Of a stretch of DNA of 64,000 nt, positions 1 to 9,826 are shown piece after piece (the first letter of the stretch is position 1; the number at the start of each line of letters is the position of its first letter). The stretch comes from Neobacillus thermocopriae. Its GTDB lineage: Bacteria > Bacillota > Bacilli > Bacillales > Cytobacillaceae. The stretch spans positions 62,001-126,000 of the forward strand of contig NZ_JAAIUV010000005.1 in assembly GCF_010975035.1 (NCBI RefSeq), read 5' to 3'. The notes beneath the pieces were generated by a model. It searched no databases and was not told where the DNA came from. It was given only the letters and a program-made list of their open reading frames with translations. Made by a program: the position numbers and the translations under genes.

Positions 1-46
1 ATAGGGGAATATAGGTAGGTATGTTAGTTTTTACGTCTTTCTGTGT

Positions 47-74
47 ATAAAAAAGCCAGGCATCTAGCCTGACT
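47..74 (-). terminator. Terminator after upp
   Basis: Read on the minus strand, an 8-bp stem (positions 54-61 pairing with 67-74, one G-U) with a 5-nt loop is followed by a T-run (the A-run at 47-54). It starts 15 nt past the upp stop codon and ends the glyA/upp side of the minus-strand transcript. Confidence 0.8.
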
Positions 75-89
75 CTCCTATCATTTATT

Positions 90-794
<705 letters not shown>

Positions 795-834
795 TTATCA
801 TCATGTATGAATTTTCTAAATAGTATTTTCCTAC

Positions 835-872
835 CGAAAAAAATCGGCCTACTTTTCTAGTTAGGCCGATTT
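835..872 (-). terminator. Terminator after glyA
   Basis: An 11-bp perfect stem (841-851 with 862-872) with a 10-nt loop; on the minus strand it is followed by a T-rich run. It sits directly after the glyA stop codon. Confidence 0.85.
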
Positions 873-878
873 CTAGCA

Positions 879-2120
879 TTAGTATTCAGGATATAGTGTA
901 AATTTGTTTGTTAGGGTTTCAACACGTGCACGTGCTTCCTCAAGCTTAGATGCATCCTCATGGTTTTTCAAAGTAAAGGCGATGATAGAAGCAATCTCGT
1001 CCATTTCTTCAAGCCCAAAACCACGGCTTGTAACGGCAGCTGTACCAATGCGAATACCGCTTGTCACAAATGGGCTGTTTTGGTCAAATGGAATGGTATT
1101 TTTATTAACCGTAATGCCAACCTCATCCAACACTTTTTCTGCAACTTTACCCGTTAAACCAAGGCTAGTTACATCAACAAGCAATAGATGGTTGTCCGTA
1201 CCGCCGGAAACAAGTTGCAACCCTTCTTTTTGCAGACCTTCCGCAAGACGTTTCGCGTTCGCAATGATGTTAGAAGCATATTCTTTAAAACTGTCTTGAA
1301 GTGCTTCCCCGAAAGCAACGGCTTTGGCTGCAATCACATGCATGAGTGGGCCACCTTGAATTCCAGGGAAGATGGACTTGTCGATTTTCTTACCCCATTC
1401 CTCTTTACAAAGGATCATACCGCCGCGCGGTCCACGTAGGGTTTTATGGGTTGTAGTGGTCACAAAATCAGCATAAGGCACTGGATTTTGGTGCAGACCT
1501 GCTGCAACAAGACCAGCAATATGAGCCATATCCACCATTAAATAAGCTCCCACTTCATCTGCGATTTCACGGAATTTTGCAAAATCAATTTCGCGTGGGT
1601 AGGCACTCGCACCAGCAACAATTAGCTTTGGCTTATGTTCTAGGGCTTTTGCACGTACATCCTCATAATTAATACGATGTGTTTCTTTGTCCACACCATA
1701 TTCAACAAAATTATATTGAATACCACTGAAGTTAACCGGGCTACCATGGGTTAAGTGGCCACCATGGGATAGGTTCATGCCAAGCACTGTATCCCCTGGT
1801 TCAAGAACTGTAAAGTAAACAGCCATATTGGCTTGGGCACCAGAATGCGGCTGAACATTCACATATTCTGCTCCAAAAATTTTCTTCGCACGTTCGCGAG
1901 CTAAATCCTCGACAATATCCACGTACTCACAACCACCATAATAACGACGTCCTGGATAGCCTTCCGCGTACTTATTTGTTAACACGGACCCTTGCGCTTC
2001 CATTACCGCTTCACTGACAAAATTTTCTGAGGCAATCAGTTCAATTTTCGAGCGCTGGCGGCCGAGTTCTTTTTGAATTGCTTGAAAAACCTGTTCATCA
2101 GCTTGAGACAAATGCATCAT
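879..2120 (-). CDS. glyA: Serine hydroxymethyltransferase
   Basis: PLP enzyme interconverting serine plus tetrahydrofolate with glycine plus 5,10-methylene-THF, the main one-carbon source. The 413-residue product has the family N-terminus ([11 protein letters not shown]), the substrate-region motif [13 protein letters not shown] near residue 51, and the PLP-lysine motif [14 protein letters not shown] with Lys at about 226. Two adjacent ATG codons (2118-2120 and 2115-2117) could start it; the first is used because GGGGG lies 7 nt upstream. Length matches the family. Upstream (2181-2290) is AT-rich and should hold the promoter. Confidence 0.97.
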   Translation of the reverse strand: MMHLSQADEQVFQAIQKELGRQRSKIELIASENFVSEAVMEAQGSVLTNKYAEGYPGRRYYGGCEYVDIVEDLARERAKKIFGAEYVNVQPHSGAQANMAVYFTVLEPGDTVLGMNLSHGGHLTHGSPVNFSGIQYNFVEYGVDKETHRINYEDVRAKALEHKPKLIVAGASAYPREIDFAKFREIADEVGAYLMVDMAHIAGLVAAGLHQNPVPYADFVTTTTHKTLRGPRGGMILCKEEWGKKIDKSIFPGIQGGPLMHVIAAKAVAFGEALQDSFKEYASNIIANAKRLAEGLQKEGLQLVSGGTDNHLLLVDVTSLGLTGKVAEKVLDEVGITVNKNTIPFDQNSPFVTSGIRIGTAAVTSRGFGLEEMDEIASIIAFTLKNHEDASKLEEARARVETLTNKFTLYPEY

Positions 2121-2295
2121 GGTTAATCCCCCTTCATCATGGATAAAAGTATTTCGAAAATTCCCTCTTAATTGTACCATGTTTTTCTATTATGTAAACC
2201 CGTAATTTATTGTTAATTATAGTTAATATTATTCGTGTTTTAATTAAAATTTAAGTATAATACATCAAATTTGTTCGTGTTTTTCTTTTTTTATC

Positions 2296-2862
2296 TTATT
2301 GACATTTGTTATTTTCTTTCGTCCGCTCATAAACCGCTCTCGCTCCGCCAATTAACTTTGGCCGTGTTTTTGCCAATGTCACATAGGCATGTCCGACCTT
2401 TTTCTGCTTTACGCGAACCGGTACGGCGACATGTTTTAAATGCATCCCGATGAAGGTATGGCCAATGTCCATTCCGGCATCGGCTTTAATGAATTCAACC
2501 ACAACTGCATCATTCATGTTTTCAAAGGCATAGCTAGCCATGGCACCACCAGCCGTACGGGCAGGGACAACCGAGACTTCCTCCAAACCTTTTTCCATGG
2601 CGGTAGTCCGTTCTACAACGAGCGCTCTATTTAAATGCTCGCAGCATTGAAAGGCCAGCTGAATGCCTGTTTCGTCCTGTAATGCTTTCAACTGGCGAAA
2701 AATCATTTCGGCGACATCGAAGGTTCCAGCGGTTCCGATACGCTCACCGATTACTTCGCTTGTACTGCAGCCAACGACAAGCAACTGCCCTGGCTTCAGT
2801 GATGCCTGCTCTTTAAATTCAGTTAAAACGGCAACCAGCTGTTTTTCCCATTCTTGAATCAT
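2296..2862 (-). CDS. ywlG: YwlG family protein (UPF0340), function unknown
   Basis: A 188-residue cytosolic protein of the YwlG/UPF0340 (TIGR01440) family, recognised by the N-terminal [15 protein letters not shown] segment, the internal [13 protein letters not shown] and the C-terminal [17 protein letters not shown] stretches. No catalytic role is established as far as I know; conserved Cys and His in CCEH hint at a metal or redox site, but that is inference. ATG at 2862 has AAAGG upstream. It begins 24 nt after the rpiB stop codon, so it is co-transcribed with rpiB, the same arrangement as B. subtilis ywlF-ywlG. Confidence 0.9.
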   Translation of the reverse strand: MIQEWEKQLVAVLTEFKEQASLKPGQLLVVGCSTSEVIGERIGTAGTFDVAEMIFRQLKALQDETGIQLAFQCCEHLNRALVVERTTAMEKGLEEVSVVPARTAGGAMASYAFENMNDAVVVEFIKADAGMDIGHTFIGMHLKHVAVPVRVKQKKVGHAYVTLAKTRPKLIGGARAVYERTKENNKCQ

Positions 2863-2886
2863 ATGGACGCGACCTTTCTTTTTTGA

Positions 2887-3333
2887 TTATAGATGTTTAT
2901 TTTCATACTCTGTGATTTTGTTGACGCGGTTTGCATGTCGTCCACCTTCAAATTCTCCTGTGAGCCATACTTGGGCAATTTCTCTTGCCAGCCCTGGACC
3001 AATGACACGCTCACCCATGGCAAGAATATTGGTATCATTATGAGCACGTGTGGCTTTTGCACTAAATGTGTCGTGCACAAGTGCACAGCGAACACCCTTT
3101 ACTTTATTTGCTGCAATGCTCATGCCAATGCCTGTGCCGCAAATTAAGATCGCACGGTCAAACTCACCGTTTGCCACCTTTTCTGCAACCGGTAGGGCAT
3201 AATCAGGATAATCCACAGATGTCTCACAATCACATCCAAAATCCACATACTCAATTTTTAATTCATCCAATAATTTGGCGATTTCTTTGCGGATATTTAC
3301 TCCGCCGTGATCTGACGCTAAGGCAACCTTCAA
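2887..3333 (-). CDS. rpiB: Ribose-5-phosphate isomerase B
   Basis: Isomerises ribose-5-phosphate and ribulose-5-phosphate (pentose phosphate pathway); the fold is shared with allose and galactose-6-phosphate isomerases. The 148-residue product begins MKVALASDHGG, has the catalytic-cysteine loop ICGTGIGMSIAAN (Cys65) and the conserved RAHNDTNILAMG. The start is a TTG at 3333, six nt after GGAGGGG; the longer upstream frame has no ribosome site and no family similarity. Tightly coupled to ywlG downstream. Confidence 0.95.
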   Translation of the reverse strand: MKVALASDHGGVNIRKEIAKLLDELKIEYVDFGCDCETSVDYPDYALPVAEKVANGEFDRAILICGTGIGMSIAANKVKGVRCALVHDTFSAKATRAHNDTNILAMGERVIGPGLAREIAQVWLTGEFEGGRHANRVNKITEYENKHL

Positions 3334-3448
3334 TGTAAACCCCTCCAATTTTTTAATCCTCAATCTAATTTTAATTTTGACATACCACCGCTAAAATATA
3401 AAGAACCAAACCCGTGAGGTCTTTTCCTACTTATGTACCACTTTTTTA

Positions 3449-3483
3449 AGAAAATAATAAAAGCTCCCTTGTTTAAGAGAGCT
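3449..3483 (-). terminator. Terminator overlapping the ywlE 3' end
   Basis: A 9-bp stem (3462-3470 with 3475-3483, one wobble) with a 4-nt loop, followed on the minus strand by a TTTTATTATTTT run. The ywlE stop codon (3473-3475) falls within the loop and stem, so the gene's last codons are part of the terminator. Confidence 0.8.
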
Positions 3484-3931
3484 CGCCAGTATTAGGTTTT
3501 AATTTTTCAATAGCTTTGTCAATCAATTGTTGAAGTTCTTGGAAGGTTTGTTCATAGATGGCGAGGCTACCTCCATATGGGTCAACGACGTCTTGGTCCC
3601 TTTCCTCTCCAATAAATTCCTTTAATGTGTACACCTTCTCTATCGCCTGTGGGTATTGTTGCTGAATGGCATATTTGTGGGATGATGTCATGGTTAAAAT
3701 AAGATCCGCCCAGTTAACTTCCTTTTCGGATAACAAGGTGGATCGATGATTATGTGATATTTGATTCTTATCCAGCACCAGCTTTGCGTTCGGTGAGGCT
3801 TCGCTTCCCCCCGATGCATAGATTCCTGCAGATTTCACTTCAATGCCCTCAAGATTTTTATGTTTTAGAATCGCCTCTGCCATTGGGCTTCTACATGTAT
3901 TCCCTGTGCATACAAACAAAATTCGCTGCAT
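3473..3931 (-). CDS. ywlE: Protein-arginine phosphatase YwlE
   Basis: Low-molecular-weight phosphatase fold. The P-loop is VCTGNTCRS with Cys8-x5-Arg14; the Thr at position 12 is the residue known in B. subtilis YwlE to select phospho-arginine over phospho-tyrosine. The general acid lies in VVDPYGGS near residue 115. In Bacillus YwlE opposes the McsB arginine kinase and so counters tagging of proteins for ClpCP. The start at 3931 (MQRILFVCTG) follows GGGGGCAGGTAT; 152 residues is the family length. Confidence 0.93.
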   Translation of the reverse strand: MQRILFVCTGNTCRSPMAEAILKHKNLEGIEVKSAGIYASGGSEASPNAKLVLDKNQISHNHRSTLLSEKEVNWADLILTMTSSHKYAIQQQYPQAIEKVYTLKEFIGEERDQDVVDPYGGSLAIYEQTFQELQQLIDKAIEKLKPNTGELS

Positions 3932-4013
3932 ATACCTGCCCCCTTTCCCTTTTATTATAAAACATTTGCCTAAATTCCTAACCATCCTAGTTTCCCATTT
4001 TTCAAAAGAGAAC

Positions 4014-4571
4014 TTACCAAAAAACGGTGATTAATTTAAAGCCAAACGCCAACAGAATGCCCCCACCAAGCGCCTCACTATAGCAACCAATCCAATGACG
4101 AACCTTTCTGCCTAGCAGCAAGCCTGCCCATGTTTGAATGGTTGCCATGATTCCAAAGCAAATTAAAACCAACATGGTCCTTGCCCCAAAGATCCCTAAA
4201 GACAGCCCAACTGAAAAACTGTCCAAGCTGACACTAAGCGCAAAAAAAATTAGCCCAAAACCAATCGGTGTGATTATTTTTTCCTCTTCCTTTTTCAAGC
4301 TAGACCAGATCATTTGGATACCTAAAACAATTAAGAGAGCTCCCCCAATAAATGTAGCAAAGGTTCCAAATTTTTCTGATAAAAACTTACCTGCAGTAAT
4401 GCCGAAAAGCGGCATTAATACATGAAAAATCCCAATCATTATACCAATTTGAAATATTTTCCTCAGACGCAGTTGGTACATGCCCATGCCAAGTCCGACC
4501 GAAAAGGCATCCATCCCCAATGCTACTGCCATCAATATAAGCGCTACGAGTTCCCCAATCATTTCTGCCAT
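4014..4571 (-). CDS. mntP: Manganese efflux pump MntP
   Basis: Small integral membrane exporter of Mn(II). The 185-residue protein has about six hydrophobic segments and the duplicated MntP signature: [12 protein letters not shown] near residue 19 and [11 protein letters not shown] near residue 116, whose Asp residues are required for transport in the E. coli homologue. ATG at 4571 has AAGGGGGAG 8 nt upstream; a second ATG three codons in is less well placed. No yybP-ykoY-type Mn riboswitch was recognised in the 200 bp upstream. Position between ywlE and tsaC matches B. subtilis ywlD. Confidence 0.92.
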   Translation of the reverse strand: MAEMIGELVALILMAVALGMDAFSVGLGMGMYQLRLRKIFQIGIMIGIFHVLMPLFGITAGKFLSEKFGTFATFIGGALLIVLGIQMIWSSLKKEEEKIITPIGFGLIFFALSVSLDSFSVGLSLGIFGARTMLVLICFGIMATIQTWAGLLLGRKVRHWIGCYSEALGGGILLAFGFKLITVFW

Positions 4572-4726
4572 TCTTACTTCTCCCCCTTGGACTACCTATT
4601 TCAGCATATGCACGTCCTAAGGGGAATAGAAGCTGAGCGGTTTGGGAAGTTAGTTGAAAAGGTTCTCGTTTGAATCAATTCTATGTAATGGTCATATCTT
4701 TTGCCCCTATTCACATTCCTCCTAGC

Positions 4727-4760
4727 TCAAAAACACCAGCCCTTATAAAAAGAGCTGGTG
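4727..4760 (-). terminator. Terminator after tsaC
   Basis: A 7-bp GC-rich stem (4734-4740 with 4754-4760) with a 13-nt loop, followed on the minus strand by TTTTTGAG. It lies 16 nt past the tsaC stop codon. Confidence 0.75.
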
Positions 4761-4776
4761 CCGATCATTCTTTCTA

Positions 4777-5823
4777 TCATTTTTCCACAATTACTTTATT
4801 TCCTGCTGCTTTTTCAAGGCGATTCATGATGGCGTGACCAACACCGACATTTGGAAACATCTCACTGAAAATGATATCTACATTCAGCTGATTAAATCGG
4901 CGTAGAACATCATAAAGAGCAGACGCCACCGTCTCAAGCTCCGATCGCCGGCCACAAATAAGCACCTCATCCGCCTCATACTCACCAGCAAATTCTTCCG
5001 TTGTTAGCACACCGACTCGCCAACCTTCCTTTTGCTTTTCCTTGACTAATCGCTGTAAAAACTCTCTAGTGCCTGACACCAAATAAAGCGGTGCATTCGG
5101 TGCATAGTGACGATATTTCATTCCTGGTGATTTTGGCTGCTCGGCTTCATTCGTTAGCGCAGGGTCAATCCGGACTTCCCCAATTACCGCCTCCAATTGC
5201 TCTCGTGTGATACCGCCTGGACGCAAAATGACCGGTACGTCCTCCGTACAGTCCACAACGGTGGATTCCACACCGACCCCCGTTGGACCCCCATCAAGGA
5301 CACCGGCAATTTTCCCATTTAAATCTTCTACCACATGGGCGGCAGTCGTTGGACTTGGTTTTCCTGAGCTGTTTGCACTAGGTGCTGCAATTGGCAACCT
5401 GCATGCCCGTAAAAGAGCTAGTGCTACAGGGTGATCTGGCATTCTAACTGCCACGGTCGAAAGACCCGCTGTCGCTAATTTTGACAGCACCCCATCCTTC
5501 ATTCGAAATACAATTGTCAACGGCCCTGGCCAAAACGCCTCAATCAAACGGTCCGCTTTCTCGGGAACTTCGGCCACCATCTGTTCGAGCTGGCTCCTCT
5601 CCGCAATGTGAATAATGAGAGGATTATCGGACGGACGTCCCTTCGCTTCAAATATTTTTCTCACAGCCTCATCGTTCTTAGCGTTACCCGCAAGTCCATA
5701 CACTGTTTCCGTTGGCATCGCAACTACTTCATTTTCACGCAAAAAATGAGCTGCATCCACAACATGTGGATTACTTTCCAAATTATCCACACACTTATCC
5801 ACTTTCCAAACCTTTGTGTTCAT
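4777..5823 (-). CDS. tsaC: L-threonylcarbamoyladenylate synthase (Sua5/YwlC)
   Basis: Makes threonylcarbamoyl-AMP from Thr, bicarbonate and ATP, the first step of the universal tRNA t6A37 modification. The 348-residue protein is the long Sua5 form: a YrdC-like domain (about residues 15-205) with MPTETVYGLAGNA, RPSDNPLIIHI, SANSSGKPSPT and PGGITREQLE, then a C-terminal Sua5 domain (about 235-345) beginning at MKYRHYAPNAPLY. ATG at 5823 has AAGGTGG 7 nt upstream. The 5' end of the gene carries three DnaA-box-like 9-mers belonging to the cluster that continues upstream. Confidence 0.95.
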   Translation of the reverse strand: MNTKVWKVDKCVDNLESNPHVVDAAHFLRENEVVAMPTETVYGLAGNAKNDEAVRKIFEAKGRPSDNPLIIHIAERSQLEQMVAEVPEKADRLIEAFWPGPLTIVFRMKDGVLSKLATAGLSTVAVRMPDHPVALALLRACRLPIAAPSANSSGKPSPTTAAHVVEDLNGKIAGVLDGGPTGVGVESTVVDCTEDVPVILRPGGITREQLEAVIGEVRIDPALTNEAEQPKSPGMKYRHYAPNAPLYLVSGTREFLQRLVKEKQKEGWRVGVLTTEEFAGEYEADEVLICGRRSELETVASALYDVLRRFNQLNVDIIFSEMFPNVGVGHAIMNRLEKAAGNKVIVEK

Positions 5824-6037
5824 ATTGATCCACCTTAAATCATTTATCGAAATTTGACGAAAAGAGGCGTAGAATCTCGCATTTTTTCTGATGATACGCT
5901 AGAAAGTATAAAAGATGGAAGATATAAACACAAGTAATATCCACAAATTGTGTATAAGTTACACCCAAAAGTGGATAACTTTGGGGATATATCCACAAAT
6001 TTATAGGTTAAATTTCAGAAATACTGAGTTATCCACA
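5765..6037. promoter_or_regulatory. DnaA-box cluster in the tsaC-ywlB region
   Basis: Eight 9-mers matching the DnaA box TTATCCACA lie within 273 bp. Exact matches: 5783-5791 (+) and 6029-6037 (+). One mismatch: 5765-5773 (-), 5795-5803 (+), 5937-5945 (+), 5949-5957 (-), 5970-5978 (-) and 5989-5997 (+). They span the start of tsaC, its upstream gap and the end of ywlB. I recall that B. subtilis has a DnaA-binding cluster at ywlC, one of several that titrate DnaA and affect initiation timing, so this is probably a conserved DnaA-titration or regulatory site. Confidence 0.8.
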
Positions 6038-6447
6038 TTTAAAACTTGTCGAATATGCTCTGAGTGATAAAATCCTTCCGGCAACTCTTCTCGCTCAATG
6101 TTTACAAACCCCATCAAATGAAAAAATGGCAGTGCCCCTTTTTTATTCGTAGCCAAAAATAAGCTCTTTAACCCTTTTTCTTTTGCCAACTGAACCATTT
6201 GATCAAATAGAACGAAAATATCTTTTTCCGCTTGGCCGGTTGTAACCACAAGTGAGCGTAGCATGCCATATTTTTCATAGACCTCCATACCTAGCGATCC
6301 TATTAATTCTCCTTTTTCATTTTCCAACATCAAAAACCCGTCGATCGTTTCTTCTGTTAATCCTTCCGTCCCTAGATTTGCTCTCATTAGAAACTCTTTC
6401 AAAATATGAAGGTCCCCACTATTAGCTTTTCGAATTAACTCCTGCAT
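6001..6447 (-). CDS. ywlB: GNAT-family N-acetyltransferase, YwlB-like
   Basis: A 148-residue single-domain GNAT protein. Visible features are the central strand pair MLRSLVVTTGQAEK, the helix AKEKGLKSLFLATNKKG, and the C-terminal ALPFFHLMGFVNIEREELP typical of the acetyl-CoA site and substrate arm. The substrate is unknown. ATG at 6447 is chosen over an upstream ATG because GGAGGGG lies 7 nt before it. It lies between tsaC and spoIIR, the B. subtilis ywlB position. Its last codons contain an exact DnaA box (6029-6037). Confidence 0.85.
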   Translation of the reverse strand: MQELIRKANSGDLHILKEFLMRANLGTEGLTEETIDGFLMLENEKGELIGSLGMEVYEKYGMLRSLVVTTGQAEKDIFVLFDQMVQLAKEKGLKSLFLATNKKGALPFFHLMGFVNIEREELPEGFYHSEHIRQVLNVDNSVFLKFNL

Positions 6448-6562
6448 CCCATTCCCCTCCATTTTTTCCATTCTACTCTATGAATATGAAAAAATAGAGA
6501 AAGTAGAACATAACCAATGATTCTATTTTTTTAATAATTGCTTTAGAGATTCTCAAGAAAAC

Positions 6563-6591
6563 AAAAAAGCCAGCCTTCTATAAAGACTGAG
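6563..6591 (-). terminator. Terminator after spoIIR
   Basis: On the minus strand a 7-bp stem (CAGTCTT pairing with AAGGCTG, one wobble) with a 5-nt loop is followed closely by TTTTTTG. It sits directly after the spoIIR stop codon; the stem is modest. Confidence 0.6.
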
Positions 6592-6592
6592 C

Positions 6593-7627
6593 CTAGTTTA
6601 GAAGCTTATCCCACATTTCTACGACAAAAAACTTCACTTTTACAGGTTGTTCATCTTCACTTACATATACAGGATCGGCTTTTTCTCTTTTGTTTTCCTT
6701 TGACACTTGAGGCTTTTCCTCATTCTCCTCCTCAGATTTTTCAAGCTGTTTTTCTTTTTCAGACTGTAGTTCTTCCTCTATTTCAACTTTCCTTGCAATT
6801 TCAATTTTCTTTGCCATTTTATCTATCTTTTTTACTTCATCTTTCTCTGTTTCTTCCACCTGATCTTTTTCTTTTTTTGTCAGCTCTTGCTCTTTCATTT
6901 TCTTCACTTGTGGTTTTACTGCTTGTTTATTTTCATGTTGTTGCTTTACCGGCTGTTCTTCCTCTCCCTTTTTTTCTAATTGTATTTCATCTTTATGATC
7001 TTCATCTACCTCTTTCACCACAGGTTTTGCTGCTATTTCAGTTACCCTTTCTTGTTTAGGATTCTTCTTTTCTTTCCGTTCTGCTGCAGCTACTTCTTTC
7101 TCTTCAAAACCGTCACTGACCGCTACTCCATTTGAAAAGTCAAGGAAACATAGTGGCGGATACAGTACACACCACCAGTTAGCTCCTTCGCCTTTTCCCA
7201 GTGTAATTAAAATGGCCTCATACTTCCCAGCTGGATATAAAAACTGGCCATAAAGCTTGGTAGGAAACTGAACATTATCCTTAAATTCCACCTTCACCGA
7301 TTGGTTCGATCCCTGTTCACGGACAACTTTTTCTGCTATAGCTTGAATTTCCGGAAGCTTTTCGTTAATGACTTCACGGGCTTCCTCCATGGAAGTTAAA
7401 TCTTGTACCCAAAGGGTAATTTGAGCATTCACCGCATCACGTACCTTCCGCTTCAATGCCTGGTCTTTTTCAAAATCACTGTTAGCAAGAATCCTTAACC
7501 GGATGGCCTCTCCCGGTATGACAATGGACTCTTTGGAAGCCGCCTCTGTTTTTGGCATATATAAATTTAGCACTGTGGCTAATGATAAAATCGCTAAATA
7601 TCCCCAAACTATGATTTTCCCTCTCAT
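6593..7627 (-). CDS. spoIIR: Stage II sporulation protein R with a large charged insertion
   Basis: Forespore-made secreted signal that triggers SpoIIGA to process pro-sigma-E in the mother cell. The N-terminus (MRGKIIVWGYLAILSLATV) is a signal/anchor. The SpoIIR core follows, with IRLRILANSDFEKDQALKR, a region ending in AGKYEAILITLGKGEGANWW, and CVLYPPLCFLD at about residues 152-162. Then comes about 140 residues almost wholly of Glu, Lys, Gln, Asp and Val, before the short family C-terminus VKFFVVEMWDKLL. B. subtilis SpoIIR is about 224 residues as I recall; this one is 344. ATG at 7627 is preferred because the predicted sigma-F transcript would start only about 20 nt upstream; an ATG at 7639 is possible. 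Confidence 0.92.
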   Translation of the reverse strand: MRGKIIVWGYLAILSLATVLNLYMPKTEAASKESIVIPGEAIRLRILANSDFEKDQALKRKVRDAVNAQITLWVQDLTSMEEAREVINEKLPEIQAIAEKVVREQGSNQSVKVEFKDNVQFPTKLYGQFLYPAGKYEAILITLGKGEGANWWCVLYPPLCFLDFSNGVAVSDGFEEKEVAAAERKEKKNPKQERVTEIAAKPVVKEVDEDHKDEIQLEKKGEEEQPVKQQHENKQAVKPQVKKMKEQELTKKEKDQVEETEKDEVKKIDKMAKKIEIARKVEIEEELQSEKEKQLEKSEEENEEKPQVSKENKREKADPVYVSEDEQPVKVKFFVVEMWDKLLN

Positions 7628-7653
7628 TTCTAGCACCATCCCTTCCCTATCAT

Positions 7654-7683
7654 CATTGTGGACAGAATGCCAGAATCTTAAAC
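7654..7683 (-). promoter_or_regulatory. Candidate sigma-F promoter of spoIIR
   Basis: On the minus strand: GTTTA (7679-7683), a 15-nt spacer, then GTCCACAATG (7654-7663). The -35 fits GYWTA fully and the -10 keeps the strongest positions of the sigma-F consensus. spoIIR is sigma-F-controlled in B. subtilis. The rsfA promoter in this window has the same layout. Confidence 0.5.
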
Positions 7684-7738
7684 TATTAAATTAAAAATTT
7701 TTCGAATGTTTTGCTAGAACAATCCTTTACCCATTCTA

Positions 7739-7796
7739 AAATAAATAAAAAACTGCCGACCCTTTTTAGATCACACTAAAAAGAAGATGGCAGTTT
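7739..7796 (-). terminator. Terminator between prmC and spoIIR
   Basis: Outer 8-bp stem (7750-7757 with 7789-7796) and inner 8-bp stem CTTTTTAG/CTAAAAAG around a 6-nt loop, followed on the minus strand by TTTTTTATTTATTTT. It ends the prfA-prmC transcript. Confidence 0.8.
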
Positions 7797-7866
7797 CCTT
7801 ATGTTCATAAAGTTGAAGCTTAATCTTACGCGGATCCACTCCTACACCAAATCCTAATCTATTCAT

Positions 7867-8760
7867 TTAAAAACCGATTTCCGCAAATACCATTCGATCC
7901 TTGCCGTTAATATCATTAACCACTTCCACTGTGAGGTTAGTGAAAGTCTTTCGAAAAAGCTCTGCAACCGCATTTCCCTGACCGGCCCCGATTTCAAAAC
8001 AAACAAGCGCCCTTGGTGCAAGCACCTTTGGCAACTCCTCCATGAAACGACGGTAGAAATCTAGACCGTCCTCGCCTGCAAACAAAGCCCGATGTGGCTC
8101 ATGCTCCGTCACTACTTCAGACATCGTTTCCCTATCCTTTAGTGGAATATATGGAGGATTCGACACCACCACATCTAACTTCTCACCAGCATCCATAAAT
8201 GGCTGCAGTAAATCCCCCTGCACAAAATCAACCTCGGCCTCAAGCCGTCGTGCATTTTCCCTCGCCACATCCAAAGAATGTTCAGAAATATCAGTACCAG
8301 TCACTTTAAAATGGGTGTTAGGCACTGTTCCAAAACTCGGTCCACCTTCTAGTTTGAGAGTGATGGCGATAGCGCCGCTACCAGTACCGATGTCGGCAAG
8401 CTTAATTTCCGGACTAGCATTAAAGAGTCGCCTAATCCTTTGCAATGTCCCGTAAACGAGTTCCTCTGTTTCAGGTCTCGGGATGAGTACATCTGGGTTA
8501 ACAAGGAAGGTCCGACCGTAGAATTCCTCTTTTCCCATAATGTATTGAATCGGAACACCGTTGTTTACATGGTCATATACAGCTTTTTCGAATGCTGACC
8601 ATACCTCTGGAGCCAATTCATCTCTTACACTAGCAAACAGTTGGGAACGTGACATGCCGGTAAAATGCCGAAGCAAAAGCTCACCCGCATTTTCGTCCCG
8701 TCCTGCTTCTGTTAAAAAAGAAGAAGCCCATTTCAGAGCTTCAAATACTTTTTTACTCAT
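7867..8760 (-). CDS. prmC: Peptide chain release factor N5-glutamine methyltransferase
   Basis: SAM-dependent enzyme that methylates the Gln of the GGQ motif in RF1 and RF2. The 297-residue product has an N-terminal helical domain ([16 protein letters not shown]), the linker [13 protein letters not shown], the SAM-binding motif [15 protein letters not shown], and the catalytic [11 protein letters not shown] near residue 190. The ATG at 8760 overlaps the prfA stop by 8 nt (ATGAGTAA), the usual prfA-prmC translational coupling; its ribosome site is weak, consistent with coupling. A longer start three or eleven codons upstream is possible but less conserved. Confidence 0.95.
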   Translation of the reverse strand: MSKKVFEALKWASSFLTEAGRDENAGELLLRHFTGMSRSQLFASVRDELAPEVWSAFEKAVYDHVNNGVPIQYIMGKEEFYGRTFLVNPDVLIPRPETEELVYGTLQRIRRLFNASPEIKLADIGTGSGAIAITLKLEGGPSFGTVPNTHFKVTGTDISEHSLDVARENARRLEAEVDFVQGDLLQPFMDAGEKLDVVVSNPPYIPLKDRETMSEVVTEHEPHRALFAGEDGLDFYRRFMEELPKVLAPRALVCFEIGAGQGNAVAELFRKTFTNLTVEVVNDINGKDRMVFAEIGF

Positions 8761-9826
8761 TTGATGCATTTTCCAATCTTTTAGCTTGGTCATCGAGGAT
8801 CAATGCTTCAATGATTTCATCAAGCTTTCCTTCGATAATTTGGTCAAGCTTTTGAATGGTTAATCCAATACGGTGGTCGGTTACACGGTTTTGCGGATAG
8901 TTATAAGTGCGAATCCGTTCTGAGCGGTCCCCAGTTCCAACCGCTGACTTTCTCACTTGGTCATATTCAGCTTGTGCTTCCTGCTGGAATTTATCATAAA
9001 TCCGCGCACGCAATACCTTCATGGCCTTTTCTTTATTTTTATGCTGAGAACGTTCATCTTGAGAAGTAACGACGATACCCGTTGGAATATGCGTTAAGCG
9101 AACCGCTGACATTGTCGTGTTAACACTCTGTCCACCAGCACCACTGGATGCAAATGTATCAAAACGGATATCCTTTTCATTAATTTCAATATCAAATTCT
9201 TCTACTTCCGGTAAGCAAGCTACCGTTGCCGTTGATGTATGAATTCGGCCACCAGATTCCGTTTCAGGAACACGCTGAACACGGTGAGCACCATTTTCAA
9301 ACTTTAATTTAGAATAAGCACCTTGACCACTGATCATAAAGACAATTTCTTTAAAACCGCCCAGACCTGTTTCATTGGCGTCCATGACTTCGATTTTCCA
9401 TCCTTGTGATTCCGCATAACGGCTATACATGCGGAAAAGCGTTCCAGCAAATAATGCTGCCTCTTCCCCGCCGGCTGCCCCACGAATCTCCATAATGACG
9501 TTTTTGTCATCATTCGGGTCTTTCGGAATGAGTAAAACTTTTAACCTAGCTTCCAAGTCCTCGATTCGCTTTTCCAGCTCGCTGACTTCTTCTTTGACCA
9601 TTTCACGCATTTCAGCGTCCAATTTCTCCTCTAGCATGGCCTTCGCGTCTTGAAGCTGACTCTTCACGTCTTTATATTCGCGATAAGTTGTCACCGTTTC
9701 CTGTAAGTCCGCTTGTTCTTTTGAATACTCTCGAAGCTTTTTTGAATCATTAATAATTTCGGGATCGCTCAACAGCTCATTCAGCCTTTCATAACGATCC
9801 TCCACCGATTGAAGACGATCAAACAC
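8753..9826 (-). CDS. prfA: Peptide chain release factor 1
   Basis: Recognises UAA and UAG and triggers peptidyl-tRNA hydrolysis. The 357-residue protein has an N-terminal coiled region (about 1-105), the codon-recognition loop [18 protein letters not shown] where PET replaces the PxT tripeptide, and the catalytic [12 protein letters not shown] near residue 230. It overlaps prmC, which modifies its GGQ glutamine. ATG at 9826 follows a weak GGTG-type site. Confidence 0.96.
   Translation of the reverse strand: MFDRLQSVEDRYERLNELLSDPEIINDSKKLREYSKEQADLQETVTTYREYKDVKSQLQDAKAMLEEKLDAEMREMVKEEVSELEKRIEDLEARLKVLLIPKDPNDDKNVIMEIRGAAGGEEAALFAGTLFRMYSRYAESQGWKIEVMDANETGLGGFKEIVFMISGQGAYSKLKFENGAHRVQRVPETESGGRIHTSTATVACLPEVEEFDIEINEKDIRFDTFASSGAGGQSVNTTMSAVRLTHIPTGIVVTSQDERSQHKNKEKAMKVLRARIYDKFQQEAQAEYDQVRKSAVGTGDRSERIRTYNYPQNRVTDHRIGLTIQKLDQIIEGKLDEIIEALILDDQAKRLENASNE

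Noticed and set aside
2228-2284. Two TTCGTGTTTT motifs upstream of glyA resembling PurR boxes
   Set aside because: They are direct rather than inverted, about 40 nt apart, and match the PurBox at only about 9-10 of 13 positions; PurR boxes are normally inverted with 16-17 nt between.
5070-5081. GTGCCTGACACC inside tsaC, like the end of the 43-nt hairpin repeat
   Set aside because: It is within well-conserved coding sequence and has no second arm.
6700-7059. Long Leu/Phe/Ser-rich plus-strand reading frame opposite spoIIR
   Set aside because: It is the complement of the Glu/Lys-rich insertion and has no ribosome site; composition explains it.
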